This document shows, in pieces, positions 23,594 through 35,625 of a stretch of 64,000 bases of DNA. The stretch's first letter is position 1, and each line of letters begins with the position of its first letter. Both the position numbers and the translations under genes were made by a program. The stretch covers positions 9,713,101 to 9,777,100 of the forward strand of contig NC_057792.1 in NCBI RefSeq assembly GCF_014905175.1. Reading direction: 5' to 3'. The DNA is from Aphidius gifuensis. Lineage: Eukaryota; Arthropoda; Insecta; Hymenoptera; Braconidae. Under the pieces are notes generated by a model that was not told the origin of the DNA, did not search any database, and saw only the letters and a program-made list of their open reading frames with translations.

Positions 23594-24196
23594 GTATAAA
23601 AGTCGATGTAATAACAGGTAAAATTGAAAGTTAACGATGGAGTCAACTAGTAATCTTCTTCTATCACATTCAGTTGCACTCTACAAATCTGAGACGAAAA
23701 ACCTACGTGTTGGATCGTGGGAAGATTATCGAATTCATATTCTTATTTGTGATAATACTTCAAGAAAAATTTCATTTGCAGTATATAAAATGGAAATATT
23801 TTTTGGATTAACTAGAATTTATATTATTTTGGTACACAGCTAGTAGAAGCACAGACGATTTAAAAAAAAAATATAAATCGAATAAGTGTGAAGACATTAG
23901 AATATTCTCCATAAGAAGTTATTCATACAAAATTATATCTGTTGTATTTAATCATAGGGTCTGGTGAAATAGAACTACATGAAGTGTCGATGAATGAAAT
24001 TGTGAATGAATTACCGTGGAAAAACCTGCATAGAGAGTCTGGAAAATATTTCTGTTGACATATACAATCATGCAACAATATTGTATATGCATAAGACTAC
24101 AGGAAAACATAGTCTTGATTTTCATACATCCGATTTTTCGAAACAAATGTTAATAAAAAATTTCTACAAAATTTCTGACGATATTAGAAATACATA
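23594..24196 (+). other. Unrecognised coding-like locus, probably two segments
   Basis: A TATA box ('tataaaag', 23595) lies about 40 bp upstream of an ATG at 23637. The first open segment reads 'MESTSNLLLSHSVALYKSET', then 'LRVGSWEDYRIHILICDN' and 'KISFAVYKM'. A second segment after an acceptor-like 'atcatag' (about 23957) reads 'GEIELHEVSMNEIVNELPW'. It then changes frame to 'VDIYNHATILYMHKTTGKHS', 'DFHTSDFSKQMLIKNFY' and ends at 24196. Splice phases do not match exactly, so the model is unsure. I do not recognise the protein. The TATA and tight spacing recall the Polinton promoters further right, but no homology supports that. Confidence 0.35.
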
Positions 24197-24263
24197 AAAA
24201 ACAAGTTAACTTTTGTCTTATAAATTATTTTTATTTGAAGTAATTCTATGGTAATTGATAATA

Positions 24264-24944
24264 CTACATCATGTACGATTGGTTATTACAAAAGTAGAAG
24301 GTGGCTCTTCTGGGCGACTTTGTGGAATGCGGTTCCCTCCTTCCCCCCTCGTGTGTGTTGTGCATGAGCCTATAGTACAGGGTGCATGGGCCTATAGTGT
24401 AGGGTAAAAATGAAATAGCATAGGAGTGAGTGAGAGGTATGTGTGTGAGTGAGAGGTTTGTGTGTATGGTATAGGAATAGGTTGCATGAATAAGGGCGCG
24501 TAGTAAAAATGCATGGGTGACGTCAAGGGGCAACGGTGAAATATATAGAGCATAGGCCAAGCGTAGTATAGAAATAGAATAAGAATAGAGCATAGGTAAG
24601 CGTAGTATAGGCATAGAATAAGGAAATCGTACAGGTAGTGTGACGGTGTCACAAGATAATAAAATATAAATTAGTATAATAATGAAAAAAAGTATATACA
24701 TGTAAAATTTTATTGTACAAAAAAATAATAGTTCAGATGTCTGACGCCAGGGGGCTACGCACCGTTTGGCTTTTTCATAGCCGCCCAGTACACCCGTCGC
24801 GCTGAACTGGCAGCGTGCGACGAGTAAACGTTGGCTTTTTTTGAATGGATTAAATGCTCTGGTTTTTTGCTCATATTCGACTGGAAACGGCGGCATACAT
24901 TGAGAACCCCCAGAACGGCAATTAGTGGTAAGCCCAGTATTCAC
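24264..24944 (-). other. 226-codon open frame over a GC-rich island; probably not a gene
   Basis: The N-terminal third ('RSGGSQCMPPFPVEYEQKTR', 'FSATGVLGGYEKAKRCVAPW') lies in locally GC-rich DNA (about 24740-24930) that stands out from its surroundings. The remainder translates degenerate 'gcataggta' repeats into Tyr/Leu/Ser-rich filler. The start looks protein-like, but I recognise no family and the rest is clearly repeat-derived. The GC-rich part may be a transferred or repeat-derived segment. Confidence 0.3.
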
Positions 24945-24970
24945 TCGTGGATTACTTACCCCCCACTAAA

Positions 24971-25511
24971 TTGTTCCAATTTGAATGCATGTATGAGAGA
25001 GAGAGAGTAGTAGTACTGCCAACGGACTACAATTAGAGTGAATGGTAGTAATGGCAACGGACTACTTAGCGGCAGTACCGGTAACGGACTGCCTACAACT
25101 TATTGCAATTACTACTGGAAACGGAGTATGAGTAATTAAGGGACCAGAATTAACCAGATTTGCGGGGACTGACAGGAATACGGGATCTTGGGCGCGGACA
25201 TCGCGGCGATTCGCAAAGACCAAGTAAAAGCATCGAGATAAATTAACTATTATTGGGATAATTAAATATTGTAACTTGAATAATTGAATTGGGTTGTTAA
25301 CTTGGATAATTGAATGTTATAATTGCATAATAAAATTGAATAATTAAATTGTATAATTTGACGTACTGGACTGGTCATTTTTTGTCACCGAGGGTTCTGA
25401 TTAATCTACTGTCATTAATAAATTTAAACTGTAATTTTGATTGATTTGTCTTTTTAAGTGGAGAACCCTGCACCACCTGCCAGAACTGAGCCGGCAACCA
25501 GTTTTAACATT
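24971..25511 (+). mobile_element. Candidate LTR (about 540 bp)
   Basis: Starts 'tgttcc' and ends 'ttaaca' with a polyadenylation-like 'aataaa' near 25418. It is followed immediately by 'ttttggtatttgagcctatc', which has the form of a primer-binding site plus leader. Internal 'aacggactac' direct repeats occur at 25022-25130. A partner LTR or pol gene was not found, so it could be a solo or truncated 5' LTR. Confidence 0.4.
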
Positions 25512-26365
25512 TTGGTATTTGAGCCTATCGTAAAGTATCACGAATCCACGATAGGTTCATTACAGTAGATAGTTTTTTTAGCATAGAGTTTTCAGTTGTT
25601 TTTTTTAGTATAGTTTTTTGGGTTAGTATTTTTAGTATAGAATTTTCAGTAGAGTATTTTCCGGTTTTAGTTTTGAAATACATGTGTTGAGTTTTATAGT
25701 ATGGAAAAAAAAGAATAGAGTTTTAAGAAAACATAGATAAAAGTAGTTTTTTTTAATATAGTTTTTAGTATAGTTTTCGGAAAATATAAGAATAAAGGAG
25801 TTTTTTTAATATAGTTTTTAGTTTCGTGTTCAAATCGTATAAGGGTAGAATAGAAAAAATCATCCCGCTGTTAATTTAGTTTACGAACGACATAAATTTT
25901 TCTGTAATTTAAAATGTTTCTTTTGTTATTTTATTTTTTAACGAGTTGCTCAGAGATGTTTTTCAGATTTCCATGCCGAGGGTTAATTTTTTTTCGATAG
26001 ACTTTTTCTAAATGTTCCTGCTGTTTATTATCTAATTTTACGAGCGACTTGCGATGGGTATTTTCAGATTTTTGTACGTGGAAAAGAGTCATAAAAACAG
26101 TGGGTTATTTTTTTGTATTTAAGTAAGTTTTACCGACAAATTTCTAAAAATTTGAAGATACACCTGTTATTTTTTTTTTTGATTTTCTGATTTTCTATTG
26201 GCAACATCTTAGCAAAAATGGACCAATTAGAAATGATAAGTATTTATGGTGGTGGGAAAATGGGCCTGACTAAAATTATTTTGACTATCATCCCTGAAAA
26301 TTTTCACGACAAGTGTCAGTTGTGTTTTCCGGGTCTACTTATTCACATCTTAACTAAAATAAAAA
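25512..26365. other. Leader-like T-rich stretch, no gene
   Basis: Contains repeated 'tttttagtatagttttt' words (25565-25830), then mixed AT-rich DNA. A 55-codon frame from 26218 ('MDQLEMISIYGGGKMGLTKI') overlaps the start of the next gene and may be chance or an upstream ORF. Confidence 0.4.
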
Positions 26366-28538
26366 ATGAAACGCGCACTTGAAACCAACGAAGTTGACCT
26401 TAGTTGTAAAAAAAAAAAGTAGGAGATATCCATGGTAAAAAATGGGTACATGAAATTTATAAATATCCTGAACTGTTGAGTGAACTAAAAAATTTAAAGT
26501 GCACTGTAATTGCGCGCAGATATTGGGTCTCCGGGTTTTTCAAAGATTTCCCCAAAAAAGATAGAGAACTTCATGATTTTATTCGATATAAATTACTCGG
26601 TAACCCGACAGATATACGCTATATAGAAGAGTATCCGGAATTAGAAGTGCAGTTTAAAAAAATCATACAAAGAGTTAATGACAAACGTGCTCAAACAAGT
26701 GAAAAAAGTTCAACACAGTGTGAAGAAGATCTGTTGAAGGATTTTGAGAAGGCTGATGAGGATGATATGATGTTTTTAGGTAAATAAATTTTCAATGATA
26801 CTTTTTTCTTAACTAATAAATAAAATAAATTTTGAATACTTTTTTTAAAAAATAAATAAAATAAATTTTGAATACTTTTTTTAAAAAATAAATAAAATAA
26901 ATTTTTAATACTTTTCTAACAAATAAATTTTCAATAAAAAAAAAATTTTCAATACTTTTTTTTCAACAAATAAATTTTTAGCAAATAAATTTTCAATAAA
27001 AAATTTTTTAATACTTTTTCAACAAATAAATTTTCCATAAATAATTTTTCAATACTTTTTATAGACATTGAAATGCCGGTAGACGAAATTGTGATAAACA
27101 ATGAAATCCCGGTTAATGAGCCTGAACGGGAAAATGTACCTCTTGAAAAAAATGACATGGTTGACACAGGCCGAGAATATGAAACAGCAGCGGCTATGTT
27201 TGCCGATGCACAGTTGGAGATAAAAAAAAATGAACCAATTGATGAGGAGTTGGTTAAGTTTTTTGCAGGTGAAATATTTTTTGTTCATAATATTTTTACG
27301 CGTTATAGAATGTTATAAAATAATAATAATGATAATAATAATTTTATGTTACAGATCTAGTACAAAGTGCTCTTGAAGAAAATGGACAGAAAAAACAAAA
27401 AGGTAAATATTTGTAGTAAAAATAATAATAATAATAATAATAGTAATAACAATAATAATAATAATAATAGTAATAACAATAATAATAATAATAATAAAAT
27501 ATTCTTTTTATTACAGAACGCAGTAAAGATGACAATACTGAAAAACAGGGAACAGTATTACCTATTCGATCCGGGAAACACGGAAAAAAATAATAGCCGT
27601 AGATGATGATGAAGGTAAATATTTTATAAAATAAATAAATAGAAAAAATTTTATGGTAATAATAATAATAAAATATATTTTTTTATTACAGAACACAGTA
27701 AAGATGACAATACAAAAAAAGAGGATCCAGTATTACCTATTCGATCCGGGAAACACGGAAAAAATAATAGCCGTAGATGATGATGAAGGTAAATATTTTA
27801 TAAATAAATAAAAATTTTAAAATATAATAATGATAATAATATTAATCATATATATTTTTTTATTAGAACACAGTAAAGATGACAATACAAAAAAAAGGAT
27901 CCAGTATTACCTATTCGATCCGGGAAACACGGAAAAAAATGATAGCCGTAGATGATGATGAAGGTAAAATAAATGAAAAAATTTTTAAAATATAATAATG
28001 ATAATAATAATATTAATCATATATTTTTTGTATGGTAGATGACGTGGTTATATTGAGCCAATCGTCAAAGTCTTCGTCATCATCATCGTCATCGGGGTCA
28101 TCGTTTTCGTCTTCAGACCCTCCCACTATTATGAATGAGAATAATGTTGCTGAAAAATATGATGAAGAACATCAATATCGCCCTAAAGCAGGGTCTTCAA
28201 AGCCAAAAGATGAGTCTGTAGATATTACAGATTTCTGCGTTGACTGCGCGGGATATCAATGTCCGAATAAAGCAGCCACACCCCACCACCAGTTCTGTAA
28301 AGGGTGTCATGAAAAATGGCAGATGGGTGAGCAGCCGCAGTACCCACAACCATCACCAATACCCAATCCAATTTTTGAAAAACGACAACAACTTGTAGAT
28401 GATAGAATAAAATGTTTACAAAAGCAAATACGTGAGCTCAAAGAATCATTGAGTCACGTAAAATGCGATCTCTGTGATGGAGAACCCATTGTCAATGAAT
28501 TTGGTCATTGTGAACACTGTGCCCAATTAATAGATTAA
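26366..28538 (+). CDS. Unrecognised seven-exon gene with acidic/serine SIM-like segment and Cys/His-rich C terminus
   Basis: Exons by GT/AG borders and frame: 26366-26779, 27065-27268, 27355-27402, 27517-27614, 27692-27788, 27867-27963 and 28039-28538. All junctions are phase 1. Exon 1 starts 'MKRALETNEVDLSC' and then shifts frame in an 11-A run (26408-26418) into 'HGKKWVHEIYKYPELLSE' and 'RRYWVSGFFKDFPKKDRE'. Exon 2 is acidic. Exons 4-6 are three copies of one exon ('SKDDNT', 'PVLPIRSGKHGK'), each off frame by one at a 6-7 A run. Exon 7 begins 'DDVVILSQSS' plus a Ser run, like a phosphorylated SUMO-interaction motif. It then has zinc-ligand-like 'CVDCAGYQC', 'HHQFCKGC', 'CDLC' and 'HCEHC', with a short coiled-coil stretch between. 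No known family is recognised; a nuclear regulatory protein is a guess. Confidence 0.6.
27418..27497 (+). repeat. (AAT)n microsatellite in intron 3
   Basis: About 80 bp of AAT repeats with a few AGT and AAC interruptions. The Asn-rich and Tyr-rich frames here are artefacts. Confidence 0.95.
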
Positions 28539-29146
28539 ATAATAATAAACCCATTTGTAAATAAATTGAATTGTTTGTATGTCTTTTTTACAGGTATTAT
28601 TGTATAGAAAAAATAAATAAATAAATAAATAAATAAATTGTTTGTATGTCTTTTTTTACATGTATTGAAAAAATATAAAAAAACAATAAATAAATAAATA
28701 AAAATTTTGTATACCTTTTTCCTTTTGCCTTCTTTTTACAGATATATTTGTTATTGTTAAAAATTTTTCAGGTTACCCATCATATTTTCGTTTTCTTTTT
28801 ACCGGTATCGAATATAATTTTGTTTAATTCGTTATCATACTAACCACTGATTTATTTTCAAAAAGAGGCTGTGTTGTGTATTCTGAATTTTCATCAAGTT
28901 TCTTAATTTCAAACTATCAAGTAAATTAAAAAAAGGATAAATTAGAATTATAAATTTATATATATATTATTATTAAAATGAAAAAGTAAAAATCCTTTTT
29001 AACAAAAATATACTTCATTCATTATGTCTTCCATAGAATTTTTTGGATTTTTCATCATCTATTTCTGATTCACTACTACTATCAGAACCACATGTTGATG
29101 CCACTTCTTCTTCTTGATAGATGATGAAGTTGAAGGATCTTCATAT
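28539..29146. other. 3' flank with duplicated terminator-like words; possible minus-strand coding next to the gap
   Basis: The phrase 'ttgtttgtatgtctttttt' followed by 'aca' and AATAAA-rich runs occurs twice (28569 and 28638). At 29022-29146 the minus strand reads acidic/Ser-rich coding-like sequence ('YEDPSTSSSIKKK', and in another frame 'MMKNPKNSMEDIMNE') that runs into the N gap. The gap prevents further interpretation. Confidence 0.4.
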
Positions 29147-29246
29147 NNNNNNNNNNNNNNNNNNNNNNNNNNNNNNNNNNNNNNNNNNNNNNNNNNNNNN
29201 NNNNNNNNNNNNNNNNNNNNNNNNNNNNNNNNNNNNNNNNNNNNNN
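29147..29246. other. Assembly gap (100 N)
   Basis: Exactly 100 unresolved bases. Frames spanning it are meaningless. Confidence 1.
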
Positions 29247-29996
29247 AGAAAGCAGCAACTATTCGAGAGACCACAGAAAAAATTTTCAGAAAGATTATTT
29301 CTAATAGTAAACAGCAATCGTGTTTTTCCTTTCTACTGTTTTAATATTTTTTTCAAGATAGCCAGGATTTCGTCGTCTCGTCAGACGCTTTATCCCTTCA
29401 TCTTTCACCCCCACAGTAAGCGTGAGTTTGTCCACCTTTTTTTCTTTTTGGAAAAGGAGAGAGAGAAAAAGAAATAGTTATTGATTTCATAGATTATTCA
29501 TGCAATGATAGTATTGTTTCCATTAGTAATTATTGAGTTCGATTATTAGGACGTCCCTTTCCTATAATAACAGAAAAAAAATTTATGCTTGTTATTAACT
29601 GCAGCTGCATTCCTTCGTGTACACGTTCTTAATTTATCGTAACACTGGATTTGTTCTATAACAATTTAAAATATTACAAATTATTAATATGTATCTTTAC
29701 GATTATTAAAAATGTTATTCTCATTCGAGTTCTCGAGGTTCTTCCGAATTTTCCATAATTTACTACTGCTTCCTTATGCTGGATGGTCAGTGCTTGAAAA
29801 AAATTAGAGAAGATTATTAATATCATTACCTCTTAATTACTGGACGGCTAGTGTGAGAGAGTAACACAAATTTTATGATCGATCATCGTCGCGAACCTGG
29901 CTGACTACCATCTTGTCCTACCTTCCCCCCCCCCACAGTAAGCGTGAGCTTGAGGGAGGCAAAGCCTTACGCTAAGCGACACGTTTATACTTTTAT
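29247..29996. other. No gene; repeated 'cacagtaagcgtgag' phrase
   Basis: A C-rich run followed by 'cacagtaagcgtgag' occurs near 29407 and again near 29930, the second 70 bp before the copia insertion site. No coding evidence. Confidence 0.45.
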
Positions 29997-30001
29997 AGAA
30001 T

Positions 30002-30293
30002 TGTTGGAGATACAAAGTCTGATGACACGTCCCTGACTAAATATATTTACAACTGCTACACTACCGGACACAAATCTTAACTTACAGGCTGACACTAAAC
30101 AAACATACAAAACCATACACTACACACACACTATATGCACCCCTATATAATATACTCATTCCAGTTCCGGCCGCCGTGCACTTTACAATCTTGCCTCGCA
30201 TTATATATTCTCTGACTGCTAATTAAATAAACGTAACCAATAATATTAAATTGTACTTGTTATTATTTATGATCCACCCTCACATAACCAACA
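30002..30293 (+). repeat. Copia 5' LTR
   Basis: TGTTGG...CCAACA, 292 bp. It contains 'cctatataatata' as TATA box (about 30147) and 'attaaataaacg' as a likely polyadenylation signal (about 30223). Four mismatches to the 3' LTR. Confidence 0.95.
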
Positions 30294-30309
30294 GGTTATG
30301 GGCCCAGGC
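30294..30309 (+). promoter_or_regulatory. Copia-type primer-binding site
   Basis: 'ggttatgggcccaggc' abuts the 5' LTR. As in Drosophila copia, it is complementary to the anticodon-stem region of initiator tRNA-Met rather than to a tRNA 3' end. Confidence 0.85.
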
Positions 30310-30451
30310 ATTTAGCCTGAAATTAAATAACAAGCATTTAAATAAATTTTCTCGTTTAACGTACAACGCGTCTAGTGAAAACGTGTAGCGTCTATTGCAT
30401 CAGAAACCGCGTGTAAACAGTGAGTGCTTATATATATAAAAATTAGTGACA

Positions 30452-31310
30452 ATGGCGAAATCCCACGTTATCTCAATTGATCCATTAAAACATGATAATT
30501 ATGAAATATGGAAAGTCCGGATGGAATCATATTTATATAAATTGGATCTCTAGGATATCGTATCAGGCGTTGAAACAAAACCTCCAACAGAATGTGATGA
30601 TTGGAATCAAAAAAATAAACTGGCCAGATGTGAAATAATCCTAGCCGTTTCAGCTAGCGAATTACAAAGTATTAATTCTACAAATACGTCCAAAGAATTA
30701 TGGGACAAAATTAAAAATGAGCATCAGTCAAGTGCACTAATAAATAGATTGACTTTACTTGCCATGCTTACTCGTTTTAAAATGGATAGCACAAAAAGCA
30801 TCCGAGATAATATTAATTAATACTTTGATCTTGTTAATAAATCCAAACAAATAAAATTAGAAGTAACTGATGAAATATTGGCCATGTTTTTATTAAATAG
30901 TTTGCCTGAAGAATTTGAAAAGTTTAGAATGATAATTATGACTAGAGAGACTTTTCCATCATTGCAAGATCTGCGCTCGAAACTTCTAGAAGAGTCAGAT
31001 GCAAAATCTATTACAGAAAGTAATGGAAACAGTCAGGGTCAGAGAGCCATGTACGCAAAATCTTCGTTTGGCCGAAAAGGCCCGAGCAATCGAAACTCGT
31101 TTTCTCGAGGTGGAAAACGACCAGCACATAAACCGCCGTCACACGAAGAAACAGATGACCGGTATAACAATAACAACAGAGGTGGGGGAACGAATGGACA
31201 CCGAAGATGGACCCCGCACAACAACAATAACAAAGGTTTTGACAGAAAGTCAAACAATACAATACGCTGTGCAAGGTGCAATGGTTACAATCACCATCCA
31301 AAAGCTCGCT
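30452..31310 (+). pseudogene. gag: Copia gag, degraded
   Basis: Opens at an ATG (30452) with 'MAKSHVISIDPLKHDNYEIW', typical of the copia Gag N terminus. It continues through 'TKELWDKI'-type UBN2 sequence and a basic, Asn/Gly-rich linker to a zinc-knuckle region 'CARCNGYNHHP'. The fourth ligand of the CCHC knuckle is missing (an 'ARYS' sequence stands there). Stops occur at about 30552 (TAG) and 30818 (TAA), and the frame changes near 31310 at the gag/pol junction. Gag packages the element RNA in virus-like particles; this copy cannot make a full product. Confidence 0.85.
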
Positions 31311-33002
31311 ATTCGAAAATATTTATAAACATGCAAATTATGCAGAAGAAGAAGAAGAAGATGAATACGATGAAAATATTGAACTCGCTGCAAGTGCTCA
31401 AACAAATGAAGAAATCGCATTAATGAATTATGTAAACAATGCTAACAAATCAAACGATAAAAATTTATGGTGCTTAGATAGTGGCAGTACATCACATATC
31501 ACTGCAAACAATAAGCTATTTAAACAAATTGAAAAAGCAAATTTAAAATTAAGCCTTGCCAATAATGATTCAACAAAAATAAGTGGTGTTGGTGAAATTA
31601 AAATAAACATTAATGATGGTAATAAACAAAAGACAGTGAAACTAGATCGTGTTTTATATGTGAATGATTTAAGAACTAATTTACTGTCAGTGTCAAAAAT
31701 GACAGATAAAAATTATAAAATCCTCTTTGAAAAAGAAAAAGCGACAATATCTGACATAAATGATAATGTACTGATAACAGCAAAGCGAATTGGCAATCTA
31801 TACTATATCCAAGAGAGCCAAAACGCTGCAAATCTTGCCGAATTTAATTCTAAAAATGACTTTGAAAAATGGCATCAACGTCTAGGCCATGTCAACGAAA
31901 AAGATATAAAGCTCATGTGTAAACAAGGAGTACTAAATATACCACTTCAAGAAATTAAAAACTGTGAAGTGTGCGCTCAGGAAAAAGCTGTCAATCAACC
32001 ATTTCCAAAATCCAATGACGGGAGGACAACAGATTGACTAGAAATAGTCCACAGTGACGTAAGCGGTCCATTTGGACGCCCTTCTCACAGTGGACACAGA
32101 TTCTACATCACCTTCATAGATGACTACTCAAGATGGGGTGAAGTATACTTTTTAAAACATAAACATGAAGCGTTAGAAAAATTAAAAATTTATAAATCTA
32201 TGGTTGAAAATTTTACTGGCAAGAAAATTAAAATGTTACAGACAGATAATGGTCGAGAATACTGCAATTCAAACTTTGATAAATTCCTACAAGAAAATGG
32301 AATTAAGAGGAGGTTAACTGTACCATATACACCACAACAAAATGGCGTAGCTGAAAGAAAAAATAGAACCCTGGATGAAATGGCAAGGTGCATGATGCGA
32401 CATGCTGAAATACCAGGTATATTTTGGGCTGAAGCAATCAATACAGCCATTTATATACGTAACAGATGTCCAACAAAACCTTTAAATGGCAAAACGCCTC
32501 ATGAGCTGTGGACAAATAAAATTCCAAACGTTGACCATTTTCAAATTTTTGGGACAACAGTATATGCCTTAGATAACAAAATAAACAAAGGCAAATATGA
32601 TTCACGAGCACACAAATGTGTATTTGTTGGATATTCAGACACTTCAAAAGCGTACAGAGTCTGGAATCCAAAAACTCGAAAATTAATAATTTGTCGCAGT
32701 GCAAAATTCATGAATGATAAGTATTTTAATAATAAGTACGAAGAAATTCTAGGTGAAGGTGGGGACATGGTGAACCAAAATCCACCATCGAATTCCCTCA
32801 AAATAATTATTAATGAACCATCAATTAATAATGAATATGTTTCAGACAATGAATCCATTGATGATTTCCAACTAGCTCCAGAAACACCTATTAGAGAAAA
32901 TCTACCAGATAGACCAAATAATACATCAATAAGAGATCGTGGTAGACCAACTATATTGAGAACAGGTCGTGAAGGTAGACCTAGAAAATATATCAACAAA
33001 TA
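31311..33002 (+). pseudogene. pol: Copia pol, protease and integrase part, degraded
   Basis: In order: aspartic protease with 'WCLDSGSTSHIT' (31467-31502), the pre-integrase zinc region ('WHQRLGHVNEKDIKLMC' and 'CEVC'), then the integrase core with catalytic Asp in 'IVHSD' (about 32050), Asp in 'QTDNGREYC' (about 32243) and Glu in 'NGVAERKNRT' (about 32355). The copia-specific 'FVGYSDTSKAYRVWNP' block follows (about 32625). An in-frame TGA at 32036 separates the pre-integrase and core domains, and a TAA at 33001 ends this open stretch. The domain order (integrase before reverse transcriptase) is diagnostic of Ty1/copia. Confidence 0.9.
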
Positions 33003-34727
33003 AGAAACAATACAATAGAAATTGTAGATGACTCTGAAGATGAGCTACCAAATGAACTAGCAGCTGATGAAATTGCAAACCTAACTGAAGACCCAATTAC
33101 AATTCAAGATGCCAAAAATTCTGATGCTGCCAAAGAATGGCAACAAGCAATCGAAAATGAATTACTATCTTAAATTAAAAACAAAACATGAGATATTGTA
33201 CCAAAACCAAAAGACAGAAAAGCTATTGGCAATAGATACGTCTTCAAGACAAAAGAAATTCCTGGCTCAATTTCTGGCAAAAAAAAAGTCAGATTAGTAG
33301 CTAAAGGATGCTCTCAAAAATCAGGTGAAGATTATTTTGAAACATTCTCACCAGTTGCAAAACTCACTTCAATAAGAGTTATGGCTGCACTAGCAGCAGA
33401 ATTTGGACTCATGATACATCAAATGGATGTCGTAACAGCCTACCTGATTTATGACTTGAATGAGAAAGTCTACATGAAAGTCCCTGAAGGGCTTGAAGAT
33501 ATGCTGACTAAAATATTGTCAGGCAAACCTGTCGGATTGAGTAGGCAGGTCATGTCAGACACACGAATTTTAGTAACAGCAGAAAATTGGAAGAATGAAC
33601 TCCATAATGAGAACAACAAAGTCTGTTTATTAAGAAAAGCATTATACGGACTTAAACAGGCTGGAGTTCAATGGAACAGGGAACTGGTAACTGAATTGAA
33701 GAAATTAGGTCTACAACAGCTTACTCAGGATCCATGCATGTTTGTCGCCAGAGACAAACACGACATCATGATAATATTAATATATGTGGATGACATGCTC
33801 ATTGCATCTGCTAATATTACGTGGATAAATGAAATGAAATCGTCACTCTCAAAGTTTTGAAATGAAAAATCTTGGTGAAGTAAAACGATGCTTAGGTATA
33901 GAATTTAGCAGGCCTAAAGTAAATAGTGTAGTACAATTAAATCAGAAGAAGTACATAGAGGATATTCTTGAAAGATTTGATATGTCAAACTGCAAGCCAG
34001 TCTTGACTCCTATCGAGGCTAACTGCAACTTAGAGAAACCAAAGAATATAATAATAATGATGAACCCAAAGACTTCCATGCAAACTCATTGGAGCTCTGA
34101 TGTATTTAGCCATTTCTACCAGGCCAGACATCTCATATGCAGTAAGCTATCTTAGTCAATTTTACTCATGTTACTCATCTGAACATTGGAAAGCAAAAAG
34201 AGTTCTCAGATATTTAAAAGGCAGTATAGATACCAAGCTTGTATATAAAAGAACTGGTAAACAATTGTATGGTGTTGCTGATGCTGATTGGGCAGGTGAC
34301 AGAAATGATAGAAAATCATATACTGGATATGCTTTCATATTGGCTGGTGCCAGTATATCATGGGAATCAAGAAAGCAAAGAACTATCGCCTTATCTAGCA
34401 CTGAAGCCGAATATATGGCTTTATCAGAGTCAACCAGAGAAGCGTTATACTTACAAGAGCTATTTCGTCAGATTGGTATGTTAATAGAACATACAACTAT
34501 TTACAATGACAATCAAAGTGCTCAAAAACTTGTATTTAGCAACATATCATTCTCGCACTAAACATATTGACATTAGACATCATTTCATCCGAGACGTCTA
34601 TGAACAAGGGCGAGTAACACCATCATATCTATCAACTGATAAGATGCCAGCAGACATGTTAACTAAAGGGTTAACATCCACTAAACTGACAAGTTGCAGC
34701 CAAGGACTTGGTCTACAAATAACGTAA
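33003..34727 (+). pseudogene. pol: Copia pol, reverse transcriptase and RNase H part, degraded
   Basis: Reverse transcriptase motifs are spread over three frames: 'DAKNSDAAKEWQQAIENELL', 'VRLVAKGCSQKSGEDYFETF', 'IHQMDVVTAYL', 'KALYGLKQAGVQW' and the catalytic 'YVDDM' (about 33785). RNase H follows with 'DADWAGD' (about 34283), 'STEAEYMALS' (about 34400) and 'NDNQSA' (about 34506), then the C-terminal 'RTKHIDIRHHFIRD' in a further frame. Stops at 33170 and 33858 and frame changes near 34060 and 34540 rule out an intact polyprotein. It ends at 34727 with TAA. Confidence 0.9.
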
Positions 34728-34849
34728 ACAGCGTTGCCACACCGCCTGAAAGGTGTATCTGGACGAGGCTGAGTAAATGTCTGTATTTTTTCTGTACGGG
34801 GGCTGAAGTTGACGCTTGGGTGAGCAACTAAAAGTAACTACATATATGT

Positions 34850-35625
34850 ATATATATTCTGGAGTTTATTGAAAACTGTCCCTCTCGGATTGAGTTTTTG
34901 TACTTTTATACATTTGCTTAAAGCCTGATTCGGAAATTTATAATCGGTTAGTTTGTAGTTAGCCTTCCTTCATGCCCCAATTTAAATACATGAAATTTTT
35001 TCCATAAAATAAGGTACTCAATCCACGTGTGTTCGATTAAAATTAGAGTGGGCCGAGACGTTTATAATTTTTTTCAATTTTTTTTCAAAATTTTTGAAAA
35101 AAATTGAATTTTTAAATACAAAAAAATAAAACAAAATTAAAACATATCTTGGTAAAATTTCATTTTCGGCATATTTTAAAACTTAAAAGTGGAAAATTTC
35201 AATTTTAAAATATGCCGAAAATGAAATTTTACCAAGATATGTTTTAATTTTGTTTTATTTTTTTGTATTAAAAAATTTAATTTTTTTTTATTTTTTCAAA
35301 ATATTTTGAAAAAAAAAAAATTGAAAAAAAAAAAAAAGCATATTAACGTCTCGGCCCACTCTAATTTTTAAGCAAACACACGTGGATTGAGTACCTTATT
35401 TTATGGAAAAAATTTCATGTATTTAAATTAGGGCTTTTTTTATGAAAGAAGAGAATTAACATTAAAACACTCTACTTTACCGGCTAAAATACGTCATAAA
35501 ATTTCCGAAAAAATTCAGGCTGCATAAAAAGCCAAAAACAATGTATAAAAAAATTTTCAACTCAATCCGAGAGGGTCAGGCAGATGACCAGCTGAATTGA
35601 CTCAGAATGCCCCATATATAGTATA
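34850..35625. mobile_element. Foldback element inside the copia 3' region
   Basis: Two arms of about 350 bp are mutually inverted around roughly 35195. 'ccctctcggattgag' (34880) pairs with 'ctcaatccgagaggg' (35561-35575), 'gtactcaatccacgtgtg' pairs with 'cacacgtggattgagtac', and 'acatatcttggtaaaatttc' (35142) pairs with 'gaaattttaccaagatatgt' (ending 35242). Almost no loop remains, so the DNA could fold into a single long hairpin. The outer right end ('gaatgcccca') resembles the repeat end at 7279. Confidence 0.85.

Noticed and set aside
24264..24944. A genuine 226-aa membrane protein gene on the minus strand
   Set aside because: Two thirds of it is translated degenerate repeat; only the first third is protein-like and has no recognised family.
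27344..27535. Tyr-rich minus frame and Asn-rich plus frame
   Set aside because: Artefacts of an AAT microsatellite in an intron.
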